64,000 bases of DNA, from contig NC_017955.1 in assembly GCF_000306785.1 (NCBI RefSeq), positions 868,001 through 932,000 of the forward strand. Reading direction: 5' to 3'. The position numbers were made by a program, and so were the translations under genes. Under the pieces are notes generated by a model that had not been told where the DNA came from, did no database searches, and saw only the letters and a list, made by a program, of their open reading frames with translations. The stretch comes from Modestobacter italicus (GTDB lineage Bacteria; Actinomycetota; Actinomycetes; Mycobacteriales; Geodermatophilaceae). Positions within the stretch are counted from its first letter, which is position 1; each line of letters starts with the position of its first letter. This document shows positions 57,620-64,000 of this stretch, in pieces.

Positions 57620-59146
57620 TCAGCGGCCGGCGTGGCCCAGGTGCCGCCAGCGGCGGGCCCGGCTGCGCCGGCGCTCGACGTCGTCACGGCCGAGCAGCCC
57701 GGCCAGCTCCTCGGCGAGCACCCGGCCCAGCCGCATGCAGAACTCGACCGGCTCGTCGGCCGCGTCCGGCCGCTCGGGCACGACCCGGTCGACGATGCCG
57801 GCGCGCCACAGGTCGGTGGCCCGCACGCCCTGCGAGGCCGCCATCTCCCCGGCCCGGTCGACGGTGCGGTGCACGATCGCCGAGGCGCCCTCCGGCGGCA
57901 GTGGGCCCAGCCACCCGTTGGCCGTCGCCAGCACCCGGTCGGCGGGCACCAGTGCCAGCGCGCCGCCGCCGGTGCCCTGGCCCAGCAGCACGGCCAGCGT
58001 CGGCGCCTCGAGCATGACCAGGTCCTGCAGGCAGCGGGCGATCTCGCCGGCCAGCCCGCCCTCCTCGGCCGCCACCGACAGCGCGGCGCCGGGGGTGTCG
58101 ATCAGGGTGAGCAGCGGCAGCCGCAGCTCGGCGGCCAGCCGCATGCCCCGGCGGGCCTCGCGCAGCGCGCCGGGGCCCAGCGGCGCCGACAGCGACTGCC
58201 CGCGCCGGTCCTGGCCGAGCAGCACGCACGGCGCCCCGCCGAACCGGGCCAGGGCGAGCAGCAGACCCGGGTCGGACTCGCCGGCGCCGGTGCCGTTGAG
58301 GGTGACGACGTCGGTCGCCGCGGTGCGCAGCAGCTGCCGCACCCCGGGCCGGTCCGGACGCCGGGAGGCGGTGACGACCTCCCACGCGGTGCGGCCGTCC
58401 TCCGGGTCGTCGGCGTCGGTGCCGTCGCCCGCGACCGGGCCCTCCACGGCCGCCTCGCGGTGCCAGGTCTCCCGGGCGGCCAGCACCCGCAGCGCCTTGT
58501 CGGCGACGTCGGCGATCTCGTCCGGGGGAACGACGCCGTCGATGAGCCCGCGCGAGGCGAGGTTCTCCGAGGTCTGCACGCCGGGCGGGAACGGCGCTCC
58601 GTACAGCGCCTCGTAGACCCGCGGGCCGAGGAACCCGATGGCGGCGCCGGGCTCGGCGATCGTCACGTGACCCAGCGACCCCCACGACGCCAGCACCCCG
58701 CCGAACGTCGGGCCGCGCAGGTAGACGAGGTAGGGCAGCCCCGCCTCCTTGTGCCGGGCGATCGCGGCGGTGATGCCGACCATCTGCAGGAACGCCACGG
58801 TGCCCTCCTGCATCCGGGTGCCCCCGGACACCGGCGAGGCCAGCAGCGGCAGGCCCTCGGCGGTGGCCCGCTCGACCGCCGCCATCAGCCGCTCGGCGGT
58901 GGCGACCCCGATCGAGCCGGCGAGGAAGCCGAACTCCCCGGCGACGACGGCGACCGGCCGGCCGCGCAACGTGCCCGCGCCGGTGACCACCGCCTCGTCC
59001 TGCTGCGTCCTCTCCGCGGCCCGGGCCAGGTCGCGGGCGTAGTCGTCGTCCACCTCGCGCGGGGGCACGGGGGTGTCCCACGACCGCCAGGACCCCGGGT
59101 CGAGCACCAGGTCCCGCAGGCCGCGGGCGTCCAGCCGGTCGGTCAC
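57620..59146 (-). CDS. Acyl-CoA carboxyltransferase, beta-alpha fusion (AccD3-like)
   Basis: This 508-residue protein fuses both carboxyltransferase halves. The N-terminal half has VAGEFGFLAGSIGVATAERL, SPVSGGTRMQEGTVAFLQM and GPTFGGVLASWGSLGH; the C-terminal half has TAWEVVTASRRPDRPG, LIDTPGAALSVAAEEGGLAGEI and GQGTGGGALALVPADRVL. The length and layout match mycobacterial AccD3. It transfers CO2 from biotin to an acyl-CoA. No biotin carboxylase or BCCP gene is visible. GTG 59146 overlaps the CoA-transferase stop (GTGA), so the two may act in one pathway. Whether it is catalytic without a dedicated partner cannot be told. Confidence 0.9.
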   Translation of the reverse strand: MTDRLDARGLRDLVLDPGSWRSWDTPVPPREVDDDYARDLARAAERTQQDEAVVTGAGTLRGRPVAVVAGEFGFLAGSIGVATAERLMAAVERATAEGLPLLASPVSGGTRMQEGTVAFLQMVGITAAIARHKEAGLPYLVYLRGPTFGGVLASWGSLGHVTIAEPGAAIGFLGPRVYEALYGAPFPPGVQTSENLASRGLIDGVVPPDEIADVADKALRVLAARETWHREAAVEGPVAGDGTDADDPEDGRTAWEVVTASRRPDRPGVRQLLRTAATDVVTLNGTGAGESDPGLLLALARFGGAPCVLLGQDRRGQSLSAPLGPGALREARRGMRLAAELRLPLLTLIDTPGAALSVAAEEGGLAGEIARCLQDLVMLEAPTLAVLLGQGTGGGALALVPADRVLATANGWLGPLPPEGASAIVHRTVDRAGEMAASQGVRATDLWRAGIVDRVVPERPDAADEPVEFCMRLGRVLAEELAGLLGRDDVERRRSRARRWRHLGHAGR

Positions 59147-60381
59147 GTGGCGTGCCCGTCCTCGACGTCGTCGCCCTCGGGCTGCGGCACGCCGTCCGGC
59201 TCAGCGCCCGACAGCCAGGCCCGGATCGCCTCGCCGTCGGCGCCGAGCACCGGCGGCGGGGTGTGGTCCCGGCGGGTGGTCTCCTGCTCGCCGTCCGCAC
59301 CCGCGGCGAAGAACCGCAGCGGCGGGCCGGGGAGGGTCAGCGGCCCGGCGGTGGGGTGCTCGACGCTGATCTTCAGGCCCTGCGACTCGACCTGGTCCCA
59401 GGTGTAGACCTCGTCGAGGGTGCGCACCTTGCCGGCCGGGACGCCGGCGGCCGCCAGCCGGGCCAGCAGCTCGGGGGCCTCGATGTCGGCGAACACGCCC
59501 TCGAGCAGCGCGATGACCTCCTCGCGCCGGGCGACCCGCTCGCCGTTGGTGGCGAAGCCGGGTGCGTCGGCATCCAGCCCGAACTCGGTGCACAGCCGGC
59601 GCCACAGGCCCTCGCTGCCGCAGGACAGCTGCACGCTGCCGCCGGCGCAGTGGAACAGGCCGTAGGGCGAGATCGACGGGTGGTGGTTGCCCTGCCCGCG
59701 GGGGACCTTGCCGCCCACCGTGTGGGCCGTCCCCTGGTAGGCGTGCACGCCGACGACGGCGGCCAGCAGCGAGGTGCGCACCACCTGGCCGCGACCGGTC
59801 CGCTCCCGCTCGAGCAGCGCGGCCAGCACGCCGTAGGCGCCGTACATGCCGGCGAGCAGGTCGCTGATCGGGACGCCGACCTTCTGCGGGTCCTCGGGCC
59901 CGGACCCGGTCATCGACATCAGCCCGGCCTCGCCCTGGGCGATCTGGTCGTAGCCGGCGCGGCCACCCTCGGGGCCGTCGTGGCCGAAGCCGCTGATCGC
60001 CAGGGTGACCAGCCGCGGGTTGAGCTCGGCGAGGACGTCGGTGCCGAAGCCGAGCTTGGCCAGCGTGCCGGGGCGGAAGTTCTCCAGCAGCACGTCGGCG
60101 CGGCGCACCAGCTCGGTGAGCACGGCCTTGTCCGCGGCGTCCTTGAGGTCGAGGGCGATCGACTCCTTGTTGCGGTTGGCGGAGAAGAAGTAGGTGGACT
60201 CCCGCCCGCCGTCCGGGGTGTCGACGAACGGCGGGCCCCAGCCGCGGCTGTCGTCCCCGCCGCCGGGGGTCTCCACCTTGACCACCCGGGCACCGAGGTC
60301 GCCGAGCATCATGCCGGCGTGCGGGCCGGCCAGGGCGCGGGTGAGGTCGACGACGAGGACGCCGTCCAGGGGGCCACTCAC
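59143..60381 (-). CDS. CaiB/BaiF class III CoA-transferase
   Basis: This 412-residue class III CoA-transferase has VLVVDLTRALAGPHAGMMLGDLGARVVKVE, NRNKESIALDLK, LLENFRPGTLAKLG, and the catalytic Asp in GRAGYDQIAQGEAGLMS near 165. It moves CoA between carboxylates. GTG 60381 is the start. It is the first gene of the operon with the carboxyltransferase, a pairing that suggests carboxylate activation then carboxylation of an acyl-CoA. The substrate is unknown. Confidence 0.92.
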   Translation of the reverse strand: MSGPLDGVLVVDLTRALAGPHAGMMLGDLGARVVKVETPGGGDDSRGWGPPFVDTPDGGRESTYFFSANRNKESIALDLKDAADKAVLTELVRRADVLLENFRPGTLAKLGFGTDVLAELNPRLVTLAISGFGHDGPEGGRAGYDQIAQGEAGLMSMTGSGPEDPQKVGVPISDLLAGMYGAYGVLAALLERERTGRGQVVRTSLLAAVVGVHAYQGTAHTVGGKVPRGQGNHHPSISPYGLFHCAGGSVQLSCGSEGLWRRLCTEFGLDADAPGFATNGERVARREEVIALLEGVFADIEAPELLARLAAAGVPAGKVRTLDEVYTWDQVESQGLKISVEHPTAGPLTLPGPPLRFFAAGADGEQETTRRDHTPPPVLGADGEAIRAWLSGAEPDGVPQPEGDDVEDGHAT

Positions 60382-60562
60382 GGTTGCAGGGTCCTTCCAG
60401 CAAGACGACGGAGACGTCTGTCAGCCTCTCAGAGGCCCGCGCCGCCCGTCCCGTCAGCTGCCACCAGCCGGCAGACGGGGCGGCGGGTGTGTGCAGCGTC
60501 GCCGTCCCGCTCACCAGGTCGGGGGAGTCGCCGGTGGCGGCGGGCTGGTTACGCTGCCCGCC
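60382..60562. other. Divergent intergenic region between CoA-transferase and galU
   Basis: These 181 bases separate two divergent starts. TACGCT at 60550-60555 is a likely -10 element for galU. AGACGTCT at 60414-60421 is a short palindrome that may be a regulator site for the CoA-transferase. No gene seen. Confidence 0.4.
60550..60555 (+). promoter_or_regulatory. Putative -10 element of leaderless galU
   Basis: TACGCT fits TANNNT and ends seven bases before the ATG of galU at 60563, with no Shine-Dalgarno sequence between. This is the expected geometry of a leaderless mRNA. No good -35 box. Confidence 0.4.
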
Positions 60563-61507
60563 ATGTCGAGCCCGTCCACCCCGAGCCAGCGCACGGCCAC
60601 CAAGGCCGTCATCCCCGTTGCCGGGATGGGGACCCGCTTCCTCCCCGCCACCAAGGCGGTGCCCAAGGAGCTGCTGCCGGTCGTCGACCGGCCGGCGCTG
60701 CAGTACATCGTGGAGGAGGCGGCGCGCGCCGGCCTGCCCGAGGTGCTCATGGTCACCGGCCGCAACAAGGGCAGCATCGAGGACTTCTTCGACCGCACCC
60801 CGGAGCTCGAGACGGCGCTGGAGGCCAAGGGCGACCAGTCGCGGCTGGACGCGGTGCACGCCTCCACCGACGTCGCCCAGGTGCACTTCGTCCGCCAGGG
60901 CGAGGCCAAGGGGCTGGGCCACGCGGTGCTGCAGGCCGCCGCGTTCGTGGGCGACGAGCCGTTCGCGGTGCTCCTCGGCGACGACATCATCGACGCCCGC
61001 GACCTGCTGCTGGAGCAGATGCTCGCCGTCCAGGCCGAGCACGGCGGTGCGGTCGTGGCGCTGCTCGACGTGGGTGCGGAGAACATCTCCAAGTACGGCG
61101 CGGTCGCCGTCGAGGAGGCCAAGGTCTCCGGCGACGCCGCCGGTGACGAGGTCTTCCGGATCACCGGCATGGTCGAGAAGCCCCCGGCCGACGAAGCCCC
61201 CAGCTCGCTGGCGATCATCGGCCGCTACGTGCTCCCCCCGGAGGTCTTCGCCGCGATCCGGGAGACCCCGCCCGGCCGCGGCGGGGAGATCCAGCTGACC
61301 GACGCCATGCTCAAGCTGGTCGACGACGGCGTGCCCGTGCACGGCGTCGTCTTCTCCGGTCGCCGCTACGACACCGGCGACAAGCTCGACTACCTCAAGG
61401 CCGTCGTCCAGCTCGCCGTCGAGCGGGAGGACCTGGGCCCCGCGTTCGCCCCCTGGTTGCGTGACTTCGTCGCGGACCTGCCCGTCGAGGGCGCGTCGCC
61501 GGCCTGA
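60563..61507 (+). CDS. galU: UTP-glucose-1-phosphate uridylyltransferase
   Basis: This 314-residue nucleotidyltransferase makes UDP-glucose. The signature AVIPVAGMGTRFLPATKAVPKELLPV is complete; VDRPALQYIVEEAARAG, FVRQGEAKGLGHAVLQA, VLLGDDIIDA (metal Asp), GMVEKP and GEIQLTDAM follow. It supplies UDP-glucose for cell-wall and other glycans, including perhaps GalE substrates. ATG 60563 lies seven bases after TACGCT, with no ribosome site, so the mRNA is probably leaderless. galU-moeA-rimJ is a conserved actinobacterial cluster. Confidence 0.95.
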   Translation: MSSPSTPSQRTATKAVIPVAGMGTRFLPATKAVPKELLPVVDRPALQYIVEEAARAGLPEVLMVTGRNKGSIEDFFDRTPELETALEAKGDQSRLDAVHASTDVAQVHFVRQGEAKGLGHAVLQAAAFVGDEPFAVLLGDDIIDARDLLLEQMLAVQAEHGGAVVALLDVGAENISKYGAVAVEEAKVSGDAAGDEVFRITGMVEKPPADEAPSSLAIIGRYVLPPEVFAAIRETPPGRGGEIQLTDAMLKLVDDGVPVHGVVFSGRRYDTGDKLDYLKAVVQLAVEREDLGPAFAPWLRDFVADLPVEGASPA

Positions 61508-61558
61508 CCGGCGCCCGCAGAGGGCACCATCGTCCCGCGCAGGTCCGTCGATCGGCGG

Positions 61559-61581
61559 CCGTGGTCGCGACGCGACCACGG
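61559..61581. promoter_or_regulatory. 23-bp perfect palindrome before moeA
   Basis: CCGTGGTCGCG, a central A and CGCGACCACGG form a perfect palindrome between galU and the moeA start. It could be a terminator for galU or an operator. It is too GC-dense to be chance, but has no poly-T tail. Confidence 0.55.
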
Positions 61582-61611
61582 GGGACAGGCCCGACGGCGC
61601 GGAGGACGACG

Positions 61612-63111
61612 GTGGTGGGGATGAACGACGACAGCACACGCGGGTGGTTCTCCGGCGGTGGCCGGGACACCAGCCAGCTCGACCTCGGGCAGGGGCAGCT
61701 GGTCACGCCGCGGCGGGAGGCCCAGCTGGCCACCGCCGAGCGCCCGGTGCCCGTCGGCCACGACACCGTGCAGGTCGACCGGGAGATGTTCGCCTCCGAC
61801 CGGGTCCCCTCCCCGGCCGTCGCCACCGGCGACCGCACCCCCGACCCGCTGGCCGACACCGGCTCGGTGGACGTCTCCGGGGTGCGGCTGCGCTCGGTCG
61901 AGCAGCACCTGGACGAGATCCTGGGCGCCGTGCCGCAGCCGGCCCCGATCGAGCTCGCCGTGCTGGACGCCCAGGGCCTGCTCTGCGCCGAGCTGGTCAC
62001 CAGCTCCCGGGCGTTGCCTGCCTTCGACCAGGCCGGCCTGGACGGGTACGCCGTCCGCTCGGCCGACACCACCACCGCCACGGTCGAGGTGCCCACCGTG
62101 CTGGCCGTGGTGGGGGAGACCACCGCGGGTTCGGCCGAGACCACCGCGATCGGCCCCGGGCTGGCGCAGAAGGTGGCCGTCGGGGCGATGCTGCCGGCCG
62201 GCGCCGACGTCGTCGTCCCCGCCGCCTGGACCGACCAGGGCCTCGCCCGGGTGCAGGTCTACGCCGCGCTGGCACCCGGCAGCTACGTCCGCCGGATCGG
62301 CGACGACGTGAGCCCGGGTGACACCGCCGTGCAGATCGGCACCCCCATCGGCCCAGCGCAGATCAGCCTGCTGGCCGCCGTCGGCCGCGAGCGGGTGGCG
62401 GTGCGCCCGCGGCCGCGGATCGCCGTGCTGTGCGCCGGCGACGAGCTGGTCGACGTCGGCGCCACCGTCGGCCCCGGGCAGCAGGTCGACGTCAACAGCT
62501 ACGCGCTGGCCGCCGCGGCCCGCGACGCCGGCGCCGAGGCCTACCGCGGCGGCATCCTGCCCAACGACCGGCGCCGGATGGTCGAGCTGATCGAGGGGCA
62601 GTCGCTGCGCAGCGACGTCGTCCTGATCGCCGGCACCTTCGCCACCGGCGCACCCGACGTGCTGCAGGAGGCCCTCGACGAGCTCGGCGGGCTGTCGTTC
62701 ACCCAGGTCGCCATGCACCCGGGCCCGGTGCACGCCTTCGGCACGCTCGGCCCGACCGGCGTGCCGGTCATCTGCGTGCCCGGCGAGCCGGTCGCCGCGC
62801 TGGTCGCCTTCGAGGTGTTCGTCCGCCCGGCGATCCGGCTGATGCTGGGCAAGCGGCAGCTGTTCCGCCGTACCGTGCAGGCCGTGTCGGCCCAGCAGCT
62901 GCTCTCCCCGCTCGGGTACCGGCAGTACCTGCACGGCCAGGTCATGCGGCACCCCGACGGCGGCTACGTCGTGGAGCCGATCGGGGACGGCGACCAGGCG
63001 ATGCTGGCCCGGATGGCCCGCGCCAACTGCCTGATCGTGGTGGACGAGGACGTCACCGAGGTGTCCGCCGGCGGGCTGGTGACGGTCATGCCGATGCTCC
63101 TCGGGGGCTGA
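61612..63111 (+). CDS. moeA: Molybdopterin molybdenumtransferase (MoeA/Glp), long N-terminus
   Basis: This roughly 499-residue protein has the MoeA core from about residue 92: VRLRSVEQHLDEILGAV, LPAFDQAGLDGYAVRSADT, GAMLPAGADVVVPA, RIGDDVSPGD, AVLCAGDELVDVG, NSYALAAAARDAGAEAY, MHPGPVHAFG and PGEPVAALVAFEVFVRP. It inserts molybdate into molybdopterin. The first 90 residues (GWFSGGGRDTSQLDLG...) are an extension not found in MoeA1 of M. tuberculosis. GTG 61612 has GGAGG six bases upstream; ATG 61621 is also possible. The usual substrate-loop SGGVSxGD reads AGTFATGAPD, closer to the MoeA1 subtype. Confidence 0.9.
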   Translation: MVGMNDDSTRGWFSGGGRDTSQLDLGQGQLVTPRREAQLATAERPVPVGHDTVQVDREMFASDRVPSPAVATGDRTPDPLADTGSVDVSGVRLRSVEQHLDEILGAVPQPAPIELAVLDAQGLLCAELVTSSRALPAFDQAGLDGYAVRSADTTTATVEVPTVLAVVGETTAGSAETTAIGPGLAQKVAVGAMLPAGADVVVPAAWTDQGLARVQVYAALAPGSYVRRIGDDVSPGDTAVQIGTPIGPAQISLLAAVGRERVAVRPRPRIAVLCAGDELVDVGATVGPGQQVDVNSYALAAAARDAGAEAYRGGILPNDRRRMVELIEGQSLRSDVVLIAGTFATGAPDVLQEALDELGGLSFTQVAMHPGPVHAFGTLGPTGVPVICVPGEPVAALVAFEVFVRPAIRLMLGKRQLFRRTVQAVSAQQLLSPLGYRQYLHGQVMRHPDGGYVVEPIGDGDQAMLARMARANCLIVVDEDVTEVSAGGLVTVMPMLLGG

Positions 63112-63124
63112 GCTGGACCCGGCG

Positions 63125-63730
63125 GTGCACCCCGGCTGGCCGGCCCAGCTGGGCTGGGGGCCGGTCCGGCTCGAGCCGCTGCGCCGCGCCGACGCCGGCG
63201 AGTGGGCCCGGGTGCGGACGGCGAACGAGGCGTGGCTGACGCCCTGGGAGCCGTCCTCGCCGGTGCCCTGGCGCGACCGGCACACCCCGGCCGCGTACCG
63301 GGCGATGCGGCGGGCCGCCGGGCGGCGGGCCCGGGTCGGGATGTCGCTGCCCTTCGCGCTGCTCGTCGAGGGCCGGCTGGCCGGGCAGGTCACGGTCGAC
63401 AACGTCGTCCGGGGGGCGCTGCGGTCGGGGCACCTCGGCTACTGGGTGGACTCCGCGGTCGCCGGCCGGGGGATCGCCTCGCTGGCGGTGGCGCTGGTCT
63501 GCGACCACGCGTTCGGCCCGGTCGGGCTGCACCGGCTGCAGGCCGACATCCGGCCGGAGAACGGGCCGAGCCGCCGGCTGGTCGAGCGGCTGGGCTTCCG
63601 GCAGGAGGGCCTGTTCCGCAGCTACCTGGACATCGACGGCGCCTGGCGGGACCACCTCGCCTACGCCCTGCTGGCCGAGGACGCCCCCGGGGGCCTGCTC
63701 ACCCGGTGGCGGTCGCAGGCGCCGCGCTGA
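63125..63730 (+). CDS. rimJ: RimJ/RimL-type GNAT acetyltransferase
   Basis: This 201-residue acetyltransferase has GPVRLEPLRRADAGEWARVR, WEPSSPVPWRDRHT, GHLGYWVDSAVAGRGIASLAVAL (acetyl-CoA loop), LHRLQADIRPENGPSRRLVERLGFRQEG, the RimJ signature. It is in the actinobacterial galU-moeA-rimJ cluster. GTG 63125 is the start given by the frame; it is not preceded by a strong ribosome site and a nearby start is possible. The target protein is not known. Confidence 0.9.
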   Translation: MHPGWPAQLGWGPVRLEPLRRADAGEWARVRTANEAWLTPWEPSSPVPWRDRHTPAAYRAMRRAAGRRARVGMSLPFALLVEGRLAGQVTVDNVVRGALRSGHLGYWVDSAVAGRGIASLAVALVCDHAFGPVGLHRLQADIRPENGPSRRLVERLGFRQEGLFRSYLDIDGAWRDHLAYALLAEDAPGGLLTRWRSQAPR

Positions 63731-63959
63731 GCCGACCGGGACCGCACACGCCCAGCCACTGACTGTCCGTTACCGCTTCGAGACGCACAGCGGACCTCGA
63801 CACGCCGACACGTCGGGCACGCCACGCCGACACACCGCAGGACGTCCCGCGTATCGGCAGCCCAGGCACTTACCTTGACTGCCGAGTGACGGATGTGACT
63901 CGAGTGGTCCCAGGGATGGGGCCGTCACGGTGTGCCACGGATGGATCGGGGTGGAAGTG
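63731..63959. other. Intergenic region before the terminal membrane-protein gene
   Basis: These 229 bases have lower GC than the rest and no gene. TTGACT at 63875-63880 is a possible -35 element; the expected -10 position is weak. It probably holds the promoter of the membrane-protein gene. Several CACGCCGACAC-like repeats occur near 63800-63835. Confidence 0.4.
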
Positions 63960-64000
63960 ATGGGATCGGGCGTTCTGCTGGCCGCTCTCGTCGTGCTGTG
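63960..64000 (+). CDS. Start of a membrane protein gene (cut by the window edge)
   Basis: Only the first 13 codons are visible: MGSGVLLAALVVL, a hydrophobic helix typical of a signal anchor. GGGGTGGAAG precedes it. In M. tuberculosis the gene after galU, moeA1 and rimJ is a conserved transmembrane protein (Rv0996), so the same is likely here. Too little is visible for a firm name. Confidence 0.5.
   Translation, partial: MGSGVLLAALVVL

Overview
The window is 64 kb of very GC-rich bacterial DNA (GTG starts common, third codon positions almost always G or C, actinobacterial gene orders such as citrate synthase/pdxH/serC and galU/moeA/rimJ/membrane protein). It is an actinobacterial chromosome. 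The family Geodermatophilaceae (Blastococcus, Geodermatophilus, Modestobacter and relatives) is my best guess, by inference only. Genes are dense: no gene-free stretch exceeds about 260 bases, and no phage, plasmid, CRISPR or rRNA sequence is visible.

1-11.6 kb: the end of a circularly permuted ATP-grasp gene, then a minus-strand block of ten genes joined by stop/start overlaps (ATGA, GTGA or TGATG). In transcription order they encode an inositol-3-phosphate synthase family enzyme, an HD-like protein, a methyltransferase, a Gfo/Idh oxidoreductase, a zinc-ribbon metallo-beta-lactamase-fold protein, a YcaO enzyme (frameshifted as sequenced), a TIM-barrel isomerase, a GT4 glycosyltransferase, a PIG-L deacetylase and a GalE-type epimerase. 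I know of no described pathway with this gene set. It reads as a biosynthetic operon for a glycosylated, modified cyclitol, partly parallel to mycothiol, and is the best candidate here for an undescribed system.

11.7-33.8 kb is mostly housekeeping: serC, citrate synthase, pdxH, an MFS exporter, glgC, a UdgX-type uracil-DNA glycosylase, an ABC exporter pair, an SMP-30 hydrolase, ppc, an aminotransferase, ferredoxin-NADP reductase, a Nei-like glycosylase, photolyase, tRNA-Arg(CCU), a YczE/MocR divergent pair and an orphan response regulator with an altered receiver.

33.8-43.8 kb is a sugar-uptake island. A Fe(II)/2OG dioxygenase and a LacI regulator diverge around a 28-bp perfect palindrome. 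A complete insertion sequence with an 8-bp target duplication lies between lacI and an aldose 1-epimerase. The epimerase ends a five-gene transporter operon resembling the E. coli galactofuranose importer YtfQ-YtfR-YtfT-YjfF, with a DeoR regulator alongside.

44-60.4 kb holds small and accessory genes: SRPBCC, DUF2695, sirtuin, DenV-like glycosylase, phosphotransferase, thioesterase, VOC proteins, YbaK, mscL, a SAF-domain protein, FmdB, AraC, a short UvrA paralogue with a divergent MarR, a luciferase-like monooxygenase, and a CoA-transferase/carboxyltransferase pair. 60.5-64 kb carries galU, moeA, rimJ and the start of a membrane-protein gene, in the same order as M. tuberculosis Rv0993-Rv0996.

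At larger scale, at least four copies of a roughly 70-bp element start exactly at gene stop codons. They form a two-stem RNA hairpin whose arms differ between copies but keep pairing (covariation). A second, two-copy hairpin family lies between convergent genes. Several genes look leaderless, with a -10-like hexamer 6-7 bases before the start codon. DNA-repair genes are frequent (UdgX, Nei-like, photolyase, DenV-like, UvrA paralogue).
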